DNA from: Streptomyces syringium
GTDB taxonomy: Bacteria; Actinomycetota; Actinomycetes; Streptomycetales; Streptomycetaceae
NCBI RefSeq assembly: GCF_017876625.1
Contig: NZ_JAGIOH010000001.1
Location: 5,911,501-5,975,500, forward strand
DNA: 64,000 bases
Direction: 5' to 3'
In this document: in pieces, positions 31,898 through 41,275 of the stretch
How the letters are laid out: every line of letters starts with the position of its first letter
How positions within the stretch are numbered: the first letter of the stretch is position 1
Made by a program: the position numbers and the translations under genes
The notes under the pieces: generated by a model
Seen by the model: the letters and a program-made list of their open reading frames with translations, nothing else
What the model was told of the DNA's origin: nothing
Database searches by the model: none

Positions 31898-32392
31898 ATG
31901 CTCTACACCGAAATCGACAGCCCGCTCGGGCAGCTGCTCCTCACCGGCCGCCCCGCCGCCGGCGTGCCCGGCGGCACCGCCCTCACCTCGCTGTCCGTAC
32001 CCGGCCAGAAGAACGGTCTCCTCGCACAGCCGGACTGGCACCGCGAACCCGCCGCCTTCGCCGAGGCCGAACGGCAGCTCACCGCCTACTTCGCGGGCGA
32101 GAGCAAGGACTTCACGCTCACGCTCGCCCCCCAGGGCACCGAATTCCGGCAACGCGTGTGGGCCGCCCTGGACACCGTCCCCTACGGCGCCACCACCAGC
32201 TACGGCGAGCTGGCCGCCCGCGTCGGAGCCTCGCGCGCCGCCGTGCGCGCGGTCGGCGGCGCGGTCGGCGCCAACCCGCTGCTCGTGCTGCGCCCCTGCC
32301 ACCGCGTGATCGGGGCCGACGGCTCGCTCACCGGCTACGCGGGCGGTCTGGACCGCAAGCGCCTGCTGCTGGCCCTCGAAAGCGCGGACTGA
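31898..32392 (+). CDS. ogt: methylated-DNA--protein-cysteine methyltransferase
   Basis: 164 residues with the acceptor motif RPCHRVIG (C134), the DNA-binding helix RQRVWAALDTVPYGATTSYG and C-terminal GYAGGLDRKRLLLALE. It removes methyl from O6-methylguanine in a suicide reaction. It forms an adaptive-response operon with the Ada-AlkA gene. Confidence 0.95.
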   Translation: MLYTEIDSPLGQLLLTGRPAAGVPGGTALTSLSVPGQKNGLLAQPDWHREPAAFAEAERQLTAYFAGESKDFTLTLAPQGTEFRQRVWAALDTVPYGATTSYGELAARVGASRAAVRAVGGAVGANPLLVLRPCHRVIGADGSLTGYAGGLDRKRLLLALESAD

Positions 32393-32425
32393 GCGCGCGA
32401 ACCGAGACCACGGCCCGGTCGACCG

Positions 32426-32908
32426 TCACCCCCGGACCACCGCGCCGAGCCACCCGCCCACGACCAGCAGACAGGCGAACAGTTCGACGAGCACGCTGGT
32501 CCCCAGCGACCGCATCACCGTCCGCGTCGACGCCCACGCCTCGCCGTGCCCGCCCAGCCGCCGCCGCTCCATCGCGTAGAGCCCGGCGAGGAAGCCCGGC
32601 ACGGCACCGATCACCGGCAGGACGAAGAAGCCCACGACGCCCGACGCGCCCGCCACCAGGAAAGCGCGCCGGGTGATGCCCGCGCCCCTCGGCCGCCTGG
32701 GCGGCAGCAGCCAGATGACGGCCTGGTTCAGCAGCAGCACCCCCGTGGCCCCGGCCAGGACCGCCCAGGCCGACGCGGTCCGCTCGGTCATCGACCACCA
32801 GAGCGCCCCCGCCCATACGATCGGCGGTCCGGGCAGCCCCGGCGTCACGACGCCGAACAGGCCGAGCAGCATCACCAGCCCGACCAGGACCAGCTGCCAC
32901 GTCCCCAT
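32426..32908 (-). CDS. DUF456 membrane protein
   Basis: 160 residues with four to five membrane helices (LVLVGLVMLLGLFGVVTPGL, VLAGATGVLLLNQAVIWLL, FFVLPVIGAVPGFLAGLYA, LVELFACLLVVGGWLGAVV). The pattern GVVTPGLPGPPIVWAGAL matches DUF456, which has glycine-zipper-like helices and no known function. Convergent with ogt, 33 bases apart. Confidence 0.88.
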   Translation of the reverse strand: MGTWQLVLVGLVMLLGLFGVVTPGLPGPPIVWAGALWWSMTERTASAWAVLAGATGVLLLNQAVIWLLPPRRPRGAGITRRAFLVAGASGVVGFFVLPVIGAVPGFLAGLYAMERRRLGGHGEAWASTRTVMRSLGTSVLVELFACLLVVGGWLGAVVRG

Positions 32909-32981
32909 GGACCCAGGTTGCCGGAATGCTGCCGTCAGCGCCCCCGCACCGGGTCTGACGTGCGAAGACGCCTGATTCTCG

Positions 32982-33734
32982 TCAGCCGCGGGCCGTCCAG
33001 CCGTGCTCGGCCGCGTGCCAGCCCAGCTGCAACCGCGTCGTCACCCCCGCCAGCTCCATCAGCCGCTTCACCCGCCGTTGCACCGTCCGCAACCCCAGGC
33101 CGAGCTGCTTCGCGACGCTCGCGTCCGTGAGGCCGACCAGCAGCAGGGAGAGGACCTCCAGATCCACCGCGTCGGGCCCGGGAGCCCCGGGCCCGCCGGG
33201 TATGCGGGCCCCGGGCAGGTGGCCGGCCCGGGCCGGATCCGCGTCGGCCGCCCGGATCGGCAGCGCCTCGTGCCAGACGTCCTCGAAGAGGTCCACCAGG
33301 GACTCCAGCAGCGCACCGCCGTGGACGACCAGCGCGGCGGACTCGGCGGTGTGCGAGGCGAGCGGCAGCAGCGCGATCCGGCGGTCGGCGATGACCAGCT
33401 CGGCCGGGACCCGCTCGACCGCCCGCAGCCGCGCGGGTTCGACCCGGCCGAGGGCGGCCGTGGCCCCGTCCCGCCCCCGCGCCCCGGCCAACGCGGCCCG
33501 CTCCACGACCGTCCGGTGGGGCACCCCGCTCTCCGCGGCCGGGGCGCCCCAGGGTCTCCCCGTCAACAGCGCGCACACTTCTTCGCCCGCGCCAAGACGC
33601 ATGCGCGCAAGGCGCTGTGCGACAGCGCGCGCCCCGGTCACCACCTCCACCGCGCCGGGGCCCGCGAGCCGTTCAGCCCCCTGATCCCGGGGCGCCGTCC
33701 CCCTCATGGCGTCCAGTCCTATGGCACCGAGCAC
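32982..33734 (-). CDS. LuxR/TrmB-type transcriptional regulator
   Basis: GTG 33734 follows GGGGAGGGG at seven bases and matches the usual start (VLGAIGLDA) of this Streptomyces family; a longer frame to 33815 lacks support. The 250-residue protein has a middle segment resembling TrmB-like effector regions (AELVIADRRIALLPLASHT, AALVVHGGALLESLVDLFE) and a C-terminal LuxR HTH (LEVLSLLLVGLTDASVAKQ, LGLGLRTVQRRVKRLMELAG). Divergent from the PP2C-like gene with a palindrome between them. Confidence 0.85.
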   Translation of the reverse strand: MLGAIGLDAMRGTAPRDQGAERLAGPGAVEVVTGARAVAQRLARMRLGAGEEVCALLTGRPWGAPAAESGVPHRTVVERAALAGARGRDGATAALGRVEPARLRAVERVPAELVIADRRIALLPLASHTAESAALVVHGGALLESLVDLFEDVWHEALPIRAADADPARAGHLPGARIPGGPGAPGPDAVDLEVLSLLLVGLTDASVAKQLGLGLRTVQRRVKRLMELAGVTTRLQLGWHAAEHGWTARG

Positions 33735-33811
33735 GCGAACCCCTCCCCAAACGGCGTTCCGACTCGGGCCATCATCCCCGGGTGGTGTCCGCCGTGCACT
33801 CTTCCCGTAAG

Positions 33812-33824
33812 CCACACAGTGTGG
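33812..33824. promoter_or_regulatory. CCACAC-A-GTGTGG palindrome
   Basis: A perfect 13-bp palindrome 12 bases ahead of the PP2C-like gene and 80 bases from the divergent LuxR-type gene, suitable as a shared operator. Confidence 0.4.
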
Positions 33825-33835
33825 ACAATAAGGGC

Positions 33836-35701
33836 ATGAACCAGCAGGGGGATCGGTACGCCGACCAAGAGGACGCCTGGTGGGGCGAGTTGTACGGCAG
33901 GAGCGAACCCGATCCGGGCTCGGCCGCCGAGGACGACAGCCTCGATGATCGTTTCATCTCGGCCGCGGCGGTGGTGAGGGCCGAACCGCGGGCGCTGCGA
34001 GGCGCCGAACCACCCGCACCACCCGGCCCACGCCCGTCCCAACCACCCCGCCGTACCGAGGCGGTGAGCCGATCGGAGCCGGTCAGGCGCTCCGGCCCCG
34101 GGAGCCGCCCGGGGCACACGGAAGCCGCGAAACCCGTACGCCCGTCCGAACCCGCCCCGCCCGCCCCCGCGCCCCGGCCCCCGGCTCCCCGGGCCTCCGC
34201 CCGCCTCACCGATACGTCCGGACCACCGGCCCCCGCCGACGCTGCCGACACCGCCGGCCCCAAGGCCCCGCCGGACCCGCCCTCCCCGCCGGACCCGCCC
34301 TCCCCGCCCGACGCGGCGGACTCCGCCGGGCCGCCCCCGCCCTCCCCGCCCGGCCGAGGACTGCTCCCCGTGCCGAAGAGCTGGGGATCGCCCCAGGCCG
34401 ACGCCCTGCCGGTGCCACCCCAACTCCCCCCGCCCGCCAGGCCTTCGAACACCAGGCCGGAACGGCCGCGCAAGCCCCCGCGCACCGACCCGAGGGCGCA
34501 GGTCCCGCCACCGCGCCTCCCCCTGCCGCAGGTCCCGCGGAAGCGCTCCGCGCCCGCCGAGCCACCCACACGGCCCCTCCCCGCCGTCCCGTCCGCACCA
34601 CCCACCCCCGCCGCACCGCCGGCCCCGACGCGGGTGGCCATCGAGCCGGGCCGGTCCGCAGGGGAGCTCGACGCGGGCAGCGGGCCCGAGCCGACCACCC
34701 GGCTGTCCTCCGTTCCCCGCCAGACGGTCCGCACGGCCAACCGCGCGGCCGAATTCGTCGGCCAGGGGCCGCCCACCTACGACGCCGAGCCCACCGCCTG
34801 GCCCCCCGCCGCCCCCGGCGCACTGGACGACCTCGTGCCCGACACCGTGGTCGACGGAGCCCGGTACGGCGTGCTGACGCTGCGCGCCCTGTCCCTGCGC
34901 GGGGACTCGGCCCGCTACCGCGGCGAACCCCGGCGGGACGCGCTGCTCACCGCCCGCTTCGGGGAGGGCGACGACGCCCTGCTGCTGGTCGCCGTGGCGA
35001 GCGGCGGACGCGCCGCGGAAGGCGCCCACCGGGCCGCCCGGGACGCCTGCGCGTGGCTGGCCGACGCGGTCGGGCGCAGCCACCCCCGGCTGGTCGAGGA
35101 CATCCGCCGTGGCCGCCGCGGGGAGCTGCGGTCGGGGCTGCACCGGCTCACCGACCGCTCTTACGGGCGGCTGCGCGGCCGGGCGGCCGACCTCGGCCTG
35201 CGGCCCGCCGAGTACACCGCCGCCGTGCGCTGCCTGCTGCTGCCCGCCGACGCCCGGTGCCGCACGCGGGTCTTCTTCGGGGTGGGCGCGGGCGGGCTCT
35301 TCCGGCTGCGGGAGGGCGCGTGGCAGGACCTGGACCCGGCCCCGCGCGAGGCGGACGGGAACGTCGACCCGATCGTCGGCCGGGGCAGCGGCCCCGCCGA
35401 CCGGATCACCGTGGACCTCGGCATCGCCACCCCCGGCACCGCCCCTGTCATCGACCCCGTCGAGGTGCCGAGCGAGCCCTTCCGGTTCCGTGCGTCCGTC
35501 GCCCGGCCGGGTGATGTCCTGCTGCTGTGCAGCGCGGGCCTGGCCGACCCGATGCGCGGCGAGCCCGCGCTCGGCGACCGGCTCGCCGAGCGGTGGACCG
35601 GCCAGCGCCCGCCCGGGCTGGCCGCGTTCCTCGCGGACGGACAGCTGCGGGTGAAGGGATACGCCGACGACCGCACCGCGTGCGCGGTCTGGGAGGCATA
35701 G
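33836..35701 (+). CDS. PP2C-like protein with long proline-rich N-terminus (probable pseudophosphatase)
   Basis: 621 residues. Residues 1-330 are Pro/Ala-rich and disordered (PPAPPGPRPSQPPRR, SPPDPPSPPDAADSAGPPPP). The C-terminal 280 residues have the PP2C/SpoIIE fold outline: VLTLRALSLRGDSARYRGEP, LLLVAVASGGRAAEGAHRAA, FFGVGAGGLFRLREG, DVLLLCSAGLADPM, YADDRTACAVWEA. In active enzymes the second and fourth motifs read DGxGG and SDGL; here the metal-binding aspartates are replaced (ASGG, SAGL). It is therefore probably a scaffold or phosphoprotein-binding module. ATG 33836 is the clear start. Confidence 0.75.
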   Translation: MNQQGDRYADQEDAWWGELYGRSEPDPGSAAEDDSLDDRFISAAAVVRAEPRALRGAEPPAPPGPRPSQPPRRTEAVSRSEPVRRSGPGSRPGHTEAAKPVRPSEPAPPAPAPRPPAPRASARLTDTSGPPAPADAADTAGPKAPPDPPSPPDPPSPPDAADSAGPPPPSPPGRGLLPVPKSWGSPQADALPVPPQLPPPARPSNTRPERPRKPPRTDPRAQVPPPRLPLPQVPRKRSAPAEPPTRPLPAVPSAPPTPAAPPAPTRVAIEPGRSAGELDAGSGPEPTTRLSSVPRQTVRTANRAAEFVGQGPPTYDAEPTAWPPAAPGALDDLVPDTVVDGARYGVLTLRALSLRGDSARYRGEPRRDALLTARFGEGDDALLLVAVASGGRAAEGAHRAARDACAWLADAVGRSHPRLVEDIRRGRRGELRSGLHRLTDRSYGRLRGRAADLGLRPAEYTAAVRCLLLPADARCRTRVFFGVGAGGLFRLREGAWQDLDPAPREADGNVDPIVGRGSGPADRITVDLGIATPGTAPVIDPVEVPSEPFRFRASVARPGDVLLLCSAGLADPMRGEPALGDRLAERWTGQRPPGLAAFLADGQLRVKGYADDRTACAVWEA

Positions 35702-35792
35702 CCAGGAGTTCCATGGGTTGATGGGGGGCAGGAGCGCACTGTCAGGGGACGCGCCCGGACGTGTCCCGACCCGACCCGAGAGGACCGGCTCG

Positions 35793-37535
35793 ATGGCGAA
35801 GCAGACCGTGGCGGAGCAGACGGTGGACATCCTCGTACGAGCCGGGGTGCGGCGGCTCTACGGGGTCGTGGGCGACAGCCTGAACCCCATTGTGGACGCG
35901 ATCCGCCGGAACGCCGCCATCGACTGGATCCAGGTCCGCCACGAGGAGGCCGCCGCGTTCGCCGCCGGGGCGGAGGCGCAGCTGACGGGGAAGCTCGCCG
36001 CCTGCGCGGGCTCCTGCGGCCCCGGCAATCTGCACCTGATCAACGGCCTCTACGACGCGCACCGCTCGATGGCGCCGGTCCTCGCCCTGGCCTCGCACAT
36101 CCCGAGCAGCGAGATCGGCACCGGCTTCTTCCAGGAGACCCATCCGGACCAGCTCTTCCGTGAGTGCAGCCACTACTGCGAGCTGATCTCCAACCCGCGG
36201 CAGATGCCCCGGGTGCTCCAGACCGCCGTGCAGAACGCGATCGGCCAGGGCGGCGTCAGCGTCGTCGCCCTGCCGGGCGACATCGCGGACCAGCAGGCCC
36301 CCGAGCGCAGCGTCGAGCACGCCCTGGTCACCACGCGCCCCACCGTGCGGCCCGGCGACGCGGAGATCGAGGCGCTGGCCCGCATGGTGGACGAGGCGGG
36401 CAAGGTGACGCTGTTCTGCGGCAGCGGCACGGCGGGCGCGCACGACGAGGTGATGGGCTTCGCGGAACGGGTGAAGGCGCCCGTCGGGCACGCGCTGCGC
36501 GGCAAGGAATGGATCCAGTACGACAATCCGTACGACGTGGGGATGAGCGGCCTGCTCGGCTACGGCGCCGCCTACGAGGCCACCCACGAGTGCGACCTGC
36601 TGATCCTGCTGGGCACCGACTTCCCGTACAACGCCTTCCTTCCCGACGATGTGAAGATCGCCCAGGTCGATGTGCGCCCCCAGCACCTGGGCCGCCGGTC
36701 CAAGCTCGATCTCGCGGTGTGGGGCGACGTGCGCGAGACGCTGCGCTGCCTCACCCCGAAGGTGCAGGTCAAGAGCAGCCGCAAGTTCCTCGACAAGATG
36801 CTGAAGAAGCACGCCGACGCCCTCGAAGGGGTGGTCAAGGCGTATACGCGCAAGGTGGAGAAGCACACGCCGATCCATCCGGAGTACGTCGCCTCGATCC
36901 TGGACGAGGAGGCCGCCGACGACGCGGTCTTCACCGTGGACACCGGGATGAACAACGTCTGGGCCGCCCGCTATCTCACCCCCAACGGCCGCCGCCGTGT
37001 GATCGGTTCCTTTACGCACGGCTCGATGGCCAACGCCTTGCCGCAGGCGATCGGCGCCCAGTTCCTCGACCGTGACCAGCAGGTCGTCTCCATGTCGGGT
37101 GACGGCGGCTTCAGCATGCTGATGGGCGACTTCCTCACCCTCGTCCAGTACGACCTGCCGGTGAAGGTCGTGCTCTTCAACAATTCCTCCCTCGGCATGG
37201 TCGAGTTGGAAATGATGGTCGGCGGGCTGCCGGCGTACGGCACGACCAACGACAACCCCGACTTCGCGGCCATCGCCCGGGCGGCGGGAGCGCACGGCGT
37301 ACGGGTCGAGAAGCCCAAGCACGTGCGCGGCGCGCTGCGGGACGCCTTCAAGCACAAGGGCCCCGCGCTGGTGGACATCGTCACCGACGCGAACGCCCTG
37401 TCCATCCCCCCGAAGATCCGCGCGGAGATGGTCAGCGGCTTCGCGCTCTCCGCGGGCAAGATCGTGCTGGACGGCGGGGTGGGCAGGATGCTGCAGATGG
37501 CCCGCTCCAACCTCCGCAATGTGCCGAGGCCTTAG
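35793..37535 (+). CDS. thiamine diphosphate-dependent pyruvate oxidase/dehydrogenase (PoxB-like)
   Basis: 580 residues in three domains. The Pyr domain has the catalytic glutamate in VRHEEAAAFAAGAEAQLTG (about 50), the central FAD-type domain has LFCGSGTAGAHDEVMGFAE, and the PP domain has the ThDP motif GDGGFSMLMGDF near 437 with NNSSLGMVELE. It matches PoxB-like enzymes that oxidise pyruvate to acetate and CO2 at the membrane, often induced in stationary phase. Acetolactate synthase is less likely given the ERSVEHALVTT and RPTVRPGDAEIEAL regions. Confidence 0.88.
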   Translation: MAKQTVAEQTVDILVRAGVRRLYGVVGDSLNPIVDAIRRNAAIDWIQVRHEEAAAFAAGAEAQLTGKLAACAGSCGPGNLHLINGLYDAHRSMAPVLALASHIPSSEIGTGFFQETHPDQLFRECSHYCELISNPRQMPRVLQTAVQNAIGQGGVSVVALPGDIADQQAPERSVEHALVTTRPTVRPGDAEIEALARMVDEAGKVTLFCGSGTAGAHDEVMGFAERVKAPVGHALRGKEWIQYDNPYDVGMSGLLGYGAAYEATHECDLLILLGTDFPYNAFLPDDVKIAQVDVRPQHLGRRSKLDLAVWGDVRETLRCLTPKVQVKSSRKFLDKMLKKHADALEGVVKAYTRKVEKHTPIHPEYVASILDEEAADDAVFTVDTGMNNVWAARYLTPNGRRRVIGSFTHGSMANALPQAIGAQFLDRDQQVVSMSGDGGFSMLMGDFLTLVQYDLPVKVVLFNNSSLGMVELEMMVGGLPAYGTTNDNPDFAAIARAAGAHGVRVEKPKHVRGALRDAFKHKGPALVDIVTDANALSIPPKIRAEMVSGFALSAGKIVLDGGVGRMLQMARSNLRNVPRP

Positions 37536-37564
37536 CGGAACCACCTCGCCTCGGCAGGGCGGCC

Positions 37565-38134
37565 CTAGAAGCCGGTGGAGCCGTCGATCCGCTCGCGGAG
37601 CAGATCGGCGTGGCCGTTGTGCCGGGCGTACTCCGCTATCAGCTTCACCAGGATCACGCGCAGCGAGACCGGCTCGCCGCTCAGCCGCTCCACGCCGGTG
37701 GCGTCCAGGGAGGGCGCGCCGGCCACGATCTCGCGCGAGCGCTCGCACTCGGCCCGCCACACCGCGAAGGCCTCCTCGACGTCGCCGTCCAACGCCTCGA
37801 AATCCTGGTCGGGGTCGTCGTCCGAGTAGTACAGGTGGGGCAGGTCCTCACCGGCGAACTGCATGCGGAACCACCACCGCTCCACCCCGGAGAGATGGCG
37901 GAGAAGGCCCTGCAGGCTCAGGCCGGAGGGGGCGACACCCTTCTCGGAGAGCCGCTCCGGCGGGATGCCGGAACACTTGGCCTCGAACGTCGCCCGGTGC
38001 CAGTCGAGAAAGGCGGTCAGCACCTCGCGCTCCCCGCCGACGCGGGGGAGCGGTGCCCGGTCACCGCCCGACCAGGGCTGGGCGTAGCCGTCGGACGGTG
38101 GCCGGGGCGGGGTCTTCGTCGGAATCTCGGTCAT
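37565..38134 (-). CDS. DinB/DUF664 family protein
   Basis: ATG 38134 gives 189 residues; an earlier in-frame ATG at 38188 lacks support. The four-helix bundle shows the family histidines: FLDWHRATFEAKCSG, LLRHLSGVERWWFRMQFAG and YARHNGHADLLRERIDG, which bind one metal. These proteins are thiol-dependent S-transferase-like enzymes (mycothiol- or bacillithiol-linked) with mostly unknown substrates. A second member is cut by the window end at 63720. Confidence 0.88.
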   Translation of the reverse strand: MTEIPTKTPPRPPSDGYAQPWSGGDRAPLPRVGGEREVLTAFLDWHRATFEAKCSGIPPERLSEKGVAPSGLSLQGLLRHLSGVERWWFRMQFAGEDLPHLYYSDDDPDQDFEALDGDVEEAFAVWRAECERSREIVAGAPSLDATGVERLSGEPVSLRVILVKLIAEYARHNGHADLLRERIDGSTGF

Positions 38135-38341
38135 GCGGCGAGTGTCGCAGGGGGCACTGACAATCGGCCCGGTGATCGCGGGGGCCACCGGGGGCGGCTA
38201 TTCACCGTTCGTAGACACTCCCGTATTCCAGTCATATAAGCATGTTGATCCGTCAACAGGCGTCGTTCCCTTGCGAGTGGGCATGCATTGCCGTGAGCGT
38301 GTTCGATCCGGGGCGCCGGGGAGGGGTCGGGGCGGCGAGGG

Positions 38342-38881
38342 ATGAAACGGCGAACTGCGAACTGGGTGGACGCGGAGAGCGACGCGGGTCGGGAAGGGGC
38401 CGCGGACGGCATGACGTCGGACGGGGACGGGGACGGAAAAGGGGATTCCGGGCCTTGCTGGGAAAGACGGCTCCGCCGAAAGGATCTGACGGCGGTCGGT
38501 GACGTACGGGCCGTCCTGCGCGAACTGCTGGCGCGGTGGGGGGCGCCGGGACGGGCGGAAACGGCCCGGCTCCTGGCGAGCGAGCTGGTCACCAATGCCC
38601 TGGTGCACACCGACGGCGGGGCGGTGGTCACCGTCACGCTGGGCGGTGGTGACGCCGCCGAGGTCAAGGGGCGGCTGCGGGTGGAGGTGCGGGACTTCGT
38701 CGCGCGGCATCCGACCCTGCGCCGCGCCGGCCTGGACGGTGATCCGGAGTCCGTCATAGCCGGGGCCGCCACCTCGGGCCGCGGGCTCTTGCTGGTGCAC
38801 TCCCTGGCGGACGCCTGGGGCGTTCGGGCCCATGCTGTGGGCAAGTCCGTGTGGTTCGAGCTGGAAGCCCAGGAGCCCTGA
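38342..38881 (+). CDS. anti-sigma-factor-like ATP-binding protein
   Basis: 179 residues with the GHKL ATPase core of RsbW/SpoIIAB-like proteins: N box ASELVTNALVHTDGG, the strand LRVEVRDF and G box TSGRGLLLVHSLADAWGV. Residues 1-45 are an acidic low-complexity head. Streptomyces encodes dozens of these; partners are usually anti-anti-sigma factors or sensor proteins. No STAS gene adjoins it. The stretch upstream (38190-38340) carries AT-richer promoter-like sequence but no gene. Confidence 0.82.
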   Translation: MKRRTANWVDAESDAGREGAADGMTSDGDGDGKGDSGPCWERRLRRKDLTAVGDVRAVLRELLARWGAPGRAETARLLASELVTNALVHTDGGAVVTVTLGGGDAAEVKGRLRVEVRDFVARHPTLRRAGLDGDPESVIAGAATSGRGLLLVHSLADAWGVRAHAVGKSVWFELEAQEP

Positions 38882-39079
38882 AGGCCGACGGCGCGGCGGG
38901 GGTGAGGAGTTGGCGCCTCGCCCGGCCCGATTCGACGCTGCCCGAGGCGAGTTGATGCCCGCGGAGGCACGGTCACGTGTGGTCACCGTGTCGATACCAG
39001 TCGGGCGGCCAGGTAGTATGGGTGCGGCTCGCCACGCGCGCCCCGGGCCGCGCGGCGGCCCAGGGCGGCCGGTTGTCAG

Positions 39080-40147
39080 TCAGCCGAACTGACGCTCGAT
39101 CTGGGCGAGTTTGGCCTCCAGCGAGTCGAGTCGCGGGATGGCCTGGGTGTCGTCCTCCGCGGTGAGGTCGATCGGCTCAGGACCGCCGCCGACCGCCTGA
39201 AGTGGACGGGAACGAACGGGAAGGTGCCCCTGCTCGACTATGGAAGGCTCCGAACCGATCTGTGCGGGCTGCGCGGCGGCGGGCACGGCGGCCGGTCCCG
39301 ACGGTCCGGGCGGGCGTACGTCCACTTGCTGGCCGCCACGGCCGAGGCCCCACGCCCGGTGCTGCCGGTTGTAGGCCTTGAGACGGGCCCGTTCCAGCCT
39401 GCCCGCCTCCCGCTGGCGGATGCGGTGCTGCTCCCGCTGTCGTTTGTCCTCGCGGACCTCTTCGACGGCTTCGTCCAGCGTCCGTACGCCCTCGAGCAGC
39501 ATCAGCGACCAGGCGCCGAAGGTCTCCCGCGGAGCCCGCAGCCACCGCACTATGCGGATCTGCGGCAACGGGCGGGGCACCAGGCCCTGTTCGCGCAGCG
39601 CGGCCCGGCGGGTCTGTTTGAGCGCGCGGTCGAAGAGCACCGCCGCCGACAGCGACATCCCCGCGAAGAACTGCGGGGCACCCGCGTGGTCTATCCCGCG
39701 CGGCGCGTGCACCCAGTTGAACCAGGCGGCGGCGCCGGCGAAGGTCCACACCAGCAGCCGCGAGCCGAGGGCCGCGTCGCCGTGGCTGGCCTCGCGGACG
39801 GCGAGGACGGAGCAGAACATCGCCGCGCCGTCGAGGCCGAAGGGGACCAGGTACTCCCAGCCGTCCGTCAGACCCAGGTTCTGCTGTCCGAAGCCGACCA
39901 GGCCGTGGAAGGAGAGCGCGGCGGCGACGGCGGCACAGCAGAAGAGGAGTACGTACGAGGCGATGCCGTAGACGGTCTCCTTGCGGCGCCTGCGCTCCTC
40001 GGTGCGTTCCCAGGAATCCGTGGTGCCCGCCGCGTCCTCCGGGCTGCCCCGCCGCCCGCGCGTGAGCACCGCCACCGCCACCAGGGCCCCCGTGAGCGCC
40101 ACCCCACAGGGCAGCACCCAATTCAGCGGTATGTCGGTCACTCTCAT
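39080..40147 (-). CDS. DUF2637 membrane protein
   Basis: ATG 40147 follows AAGGGAAG. The 355-residue protein has a first helix (WVLPCGVALTGALVAVAVL), then the DUF2637 block of about four helices (ETVYGIASYVLLFCCAAVA, FGLDGAAMFCSVLAVREAS, LLVWTFAGAAAWFNWVHA), and a long Gln/Arg-rich cytoplasmic tail ending in a short predicted coiled coil (LDSLEAKLAQIERQFG). DUF2637 proteins resemble SpdB-type plasmid spread proteins, but this copy is chromosomal with no transfer genes nearby. Confidence 0.85.
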   Translation of the reverse strand: MRVTDIPLNWVLPCGVALTGALVAVAVLTRGRRGSPEDAAGTTDSWERTEERRRRKETVYGIASYVLLFCCAAVAAALSFHGLVGFGQQNLGLTDGWEYLVPFGLDGAAMFCSVLAVREASHGDAALGSRLLVWTFAGAAAWFNWVHAPRGIDHAGAPQFFAGMSLSAAVLFDRALKQTRRAALREQGLVPRPLPQIRIVRWLRAPRETFGAWSLMLLEGVRTLDEAVEEVREDKRQREQHRIRQREAGRLERARLKAYNRQHRAWGLGRGGQQVDVRPPGPSGPAAVPAAAQPAQIGSEPSIVEQGHLPVRSRPLQAVGGGPEPIDLTAEDDTQAIPRLDSLEAKLAQIERQFG

Positions 40148-40295
40148 CTTGCTTCCCTTGCTTTGCGGTACTGCGTTTCGCGCGCCATCCTGTCGGAATC
40201 GGACCGTTAGCCCAAGGGTTTTGGAGCAAGTGAACGCCAATGGAGGCCAAGGGAATACAGATAGGTGCGAAGTAAGTCGAACATCGTTCAGGTGA

Positions 40296-40314
40296 ACGGG
40301 AATTGTGTTCCCGT
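40296..40314 (-). terminator. hairpin after the FhuF-like gene
   Basis: ACGGGAA-TTGTG-TTCCCGT is a perfect 7-bp stem with a 5-base loop, 32 bases past the stop of the minus-strand gene 40346-41248. Confidence 0.6.
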
Positions 40315-40345
40315 CAATCCACTCGACCGGGTGGAATGAAGCCCA

Positions 40346-41248
40346 TCAGCTTGCGGAAAGTCGATCGATTCGGTCCGCATCGCAGGTGCGGGGGCAGGTG
40401 AGACAGGTGTCGTCGGGGCGCAGGGTGTAGAAGAAGCAGCAACTCACCCGGTCCCGGGTCGGCAACGCCTCCGCCCCCTGAGCTGTCGGCACGGCCAGCT
40501 CACGGAAGTCCGAGCCGCCGACGTACGGCGCCGTGGCCCCCGGCAGCAGCAGGGCCAGCTCCCGCAGCACCCGCTCCTCCTCGCCGAGCAGCCGGCCCAG
40601 ATGCCAGAGCCCCTCGGTCACCTCGTCGGTCGCCATGCCCCACAGGGCGCGCGGCCCGCGCCGCATCCGCGGCCGGAAGCCGTCCAGCACCGGCCCCAGA
40701 TGCTCGGCGACGGCCGCCCGCACCTCCGTGCGCAGCGCTTCCTCGTCCGCGACGACCCGGGCGCCCGGGTCGTCGGCGGCCGGGTCGTCCGGCAGGCAGG
40801 CGAAGGAGGTGACCTCGGCCGTCATCCGCCCCAGCACCCGGTGGAAGGAGACGGCGCCGACCGGCAGCCGCGGTACGCGGCGGTGCAGGAACCAGGGAAC
40901 GGTGACGAGCAGACAGACCGGCCAGGCGTAGCGGTGCAGGCCGAAGCCGGCCACCACGTCCGGGCGGGCCGGCTGCCCGTAGTCGCGCCGGATCTGTTCG
41001 TCGTCCCACGCCAGGTACGCATCGAGGTCACCGCCGCCCGCCGCGAGCCCGGCGGCGGTCACCCAGCCGTCGCCGTGGCGCGGGGCCTCCATCAGGACGG
41101 TCAGGGAGGGGAAGACCTCGGTCATGCGGGCGTACGCCTCGGCCACGGGGGAGACCCGGGCGGTCACGGCGTCCGTGGAAGGGGAGGGCGCGGGGAGAGA
41201 GGAAGAGAGGGAGGTGCGCGGAGGCGGGGCGGCCGGGGCGGGGTGCAT
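40346..41248 (-). CDS. FhuF-like ferric-siderophore reductase ((2Fe-2S)-binding)
   Basis: 300 residues. The C-terminus holds the FhuF signature: two adjacent cysteines (RVSCCFFY), then ten residues to CLTC, with a further CDAD. These bind a [2Fe-2S] cluster used to reduce iron in siderophores. The body (LHRYAWPVCLLVTVPWFLH, LPVGAVSFHRVLGRMTAEVT) fits the family. An iron box sits 28 bases upstream of the start, so it is induced under iron limitation. No other siderophore gene is adjacent. Confidence 0.85.
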   Translation of the reverse strand: MHPAPAAPPPRTSLSSSLPAPSPSTDAVTARVSPVAEAYARMTEVFPSLTVLMEAPRHGDGWVTAAGLAAGGGDLDAYLAWDDEQIRRDYGQPARPDVVAGFGLHRYAWPVCLLVTVPWFLHRRVPRLPVGAVSFHRVLGRMTAEVTSFACLPDDPAADDPGARVVADEEALRTEVRAAVAEHLGPVLDGFRPRMRRGPRALWGMATDEVTEGLWHLGRLLGEEERVLRELALLLPGATAPYVGGSDFRELAVPTAQGAEALPTRDRVSCCFFYTLRPDDTCLTCPRTCDADRIDRLSAS

Positions 41249-41275
41249 GCGGGGACCACCGAATCGAGATCGATG

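Noticed and set aside
38882..39079. tRNA-like or small RNA gene near 38990-39060
   Set aside because: GGTAGTATGGGTGCGGCTCGCC looked tRNA-like, but no cloverleaf with acceptor and T arms could be folded by eye.
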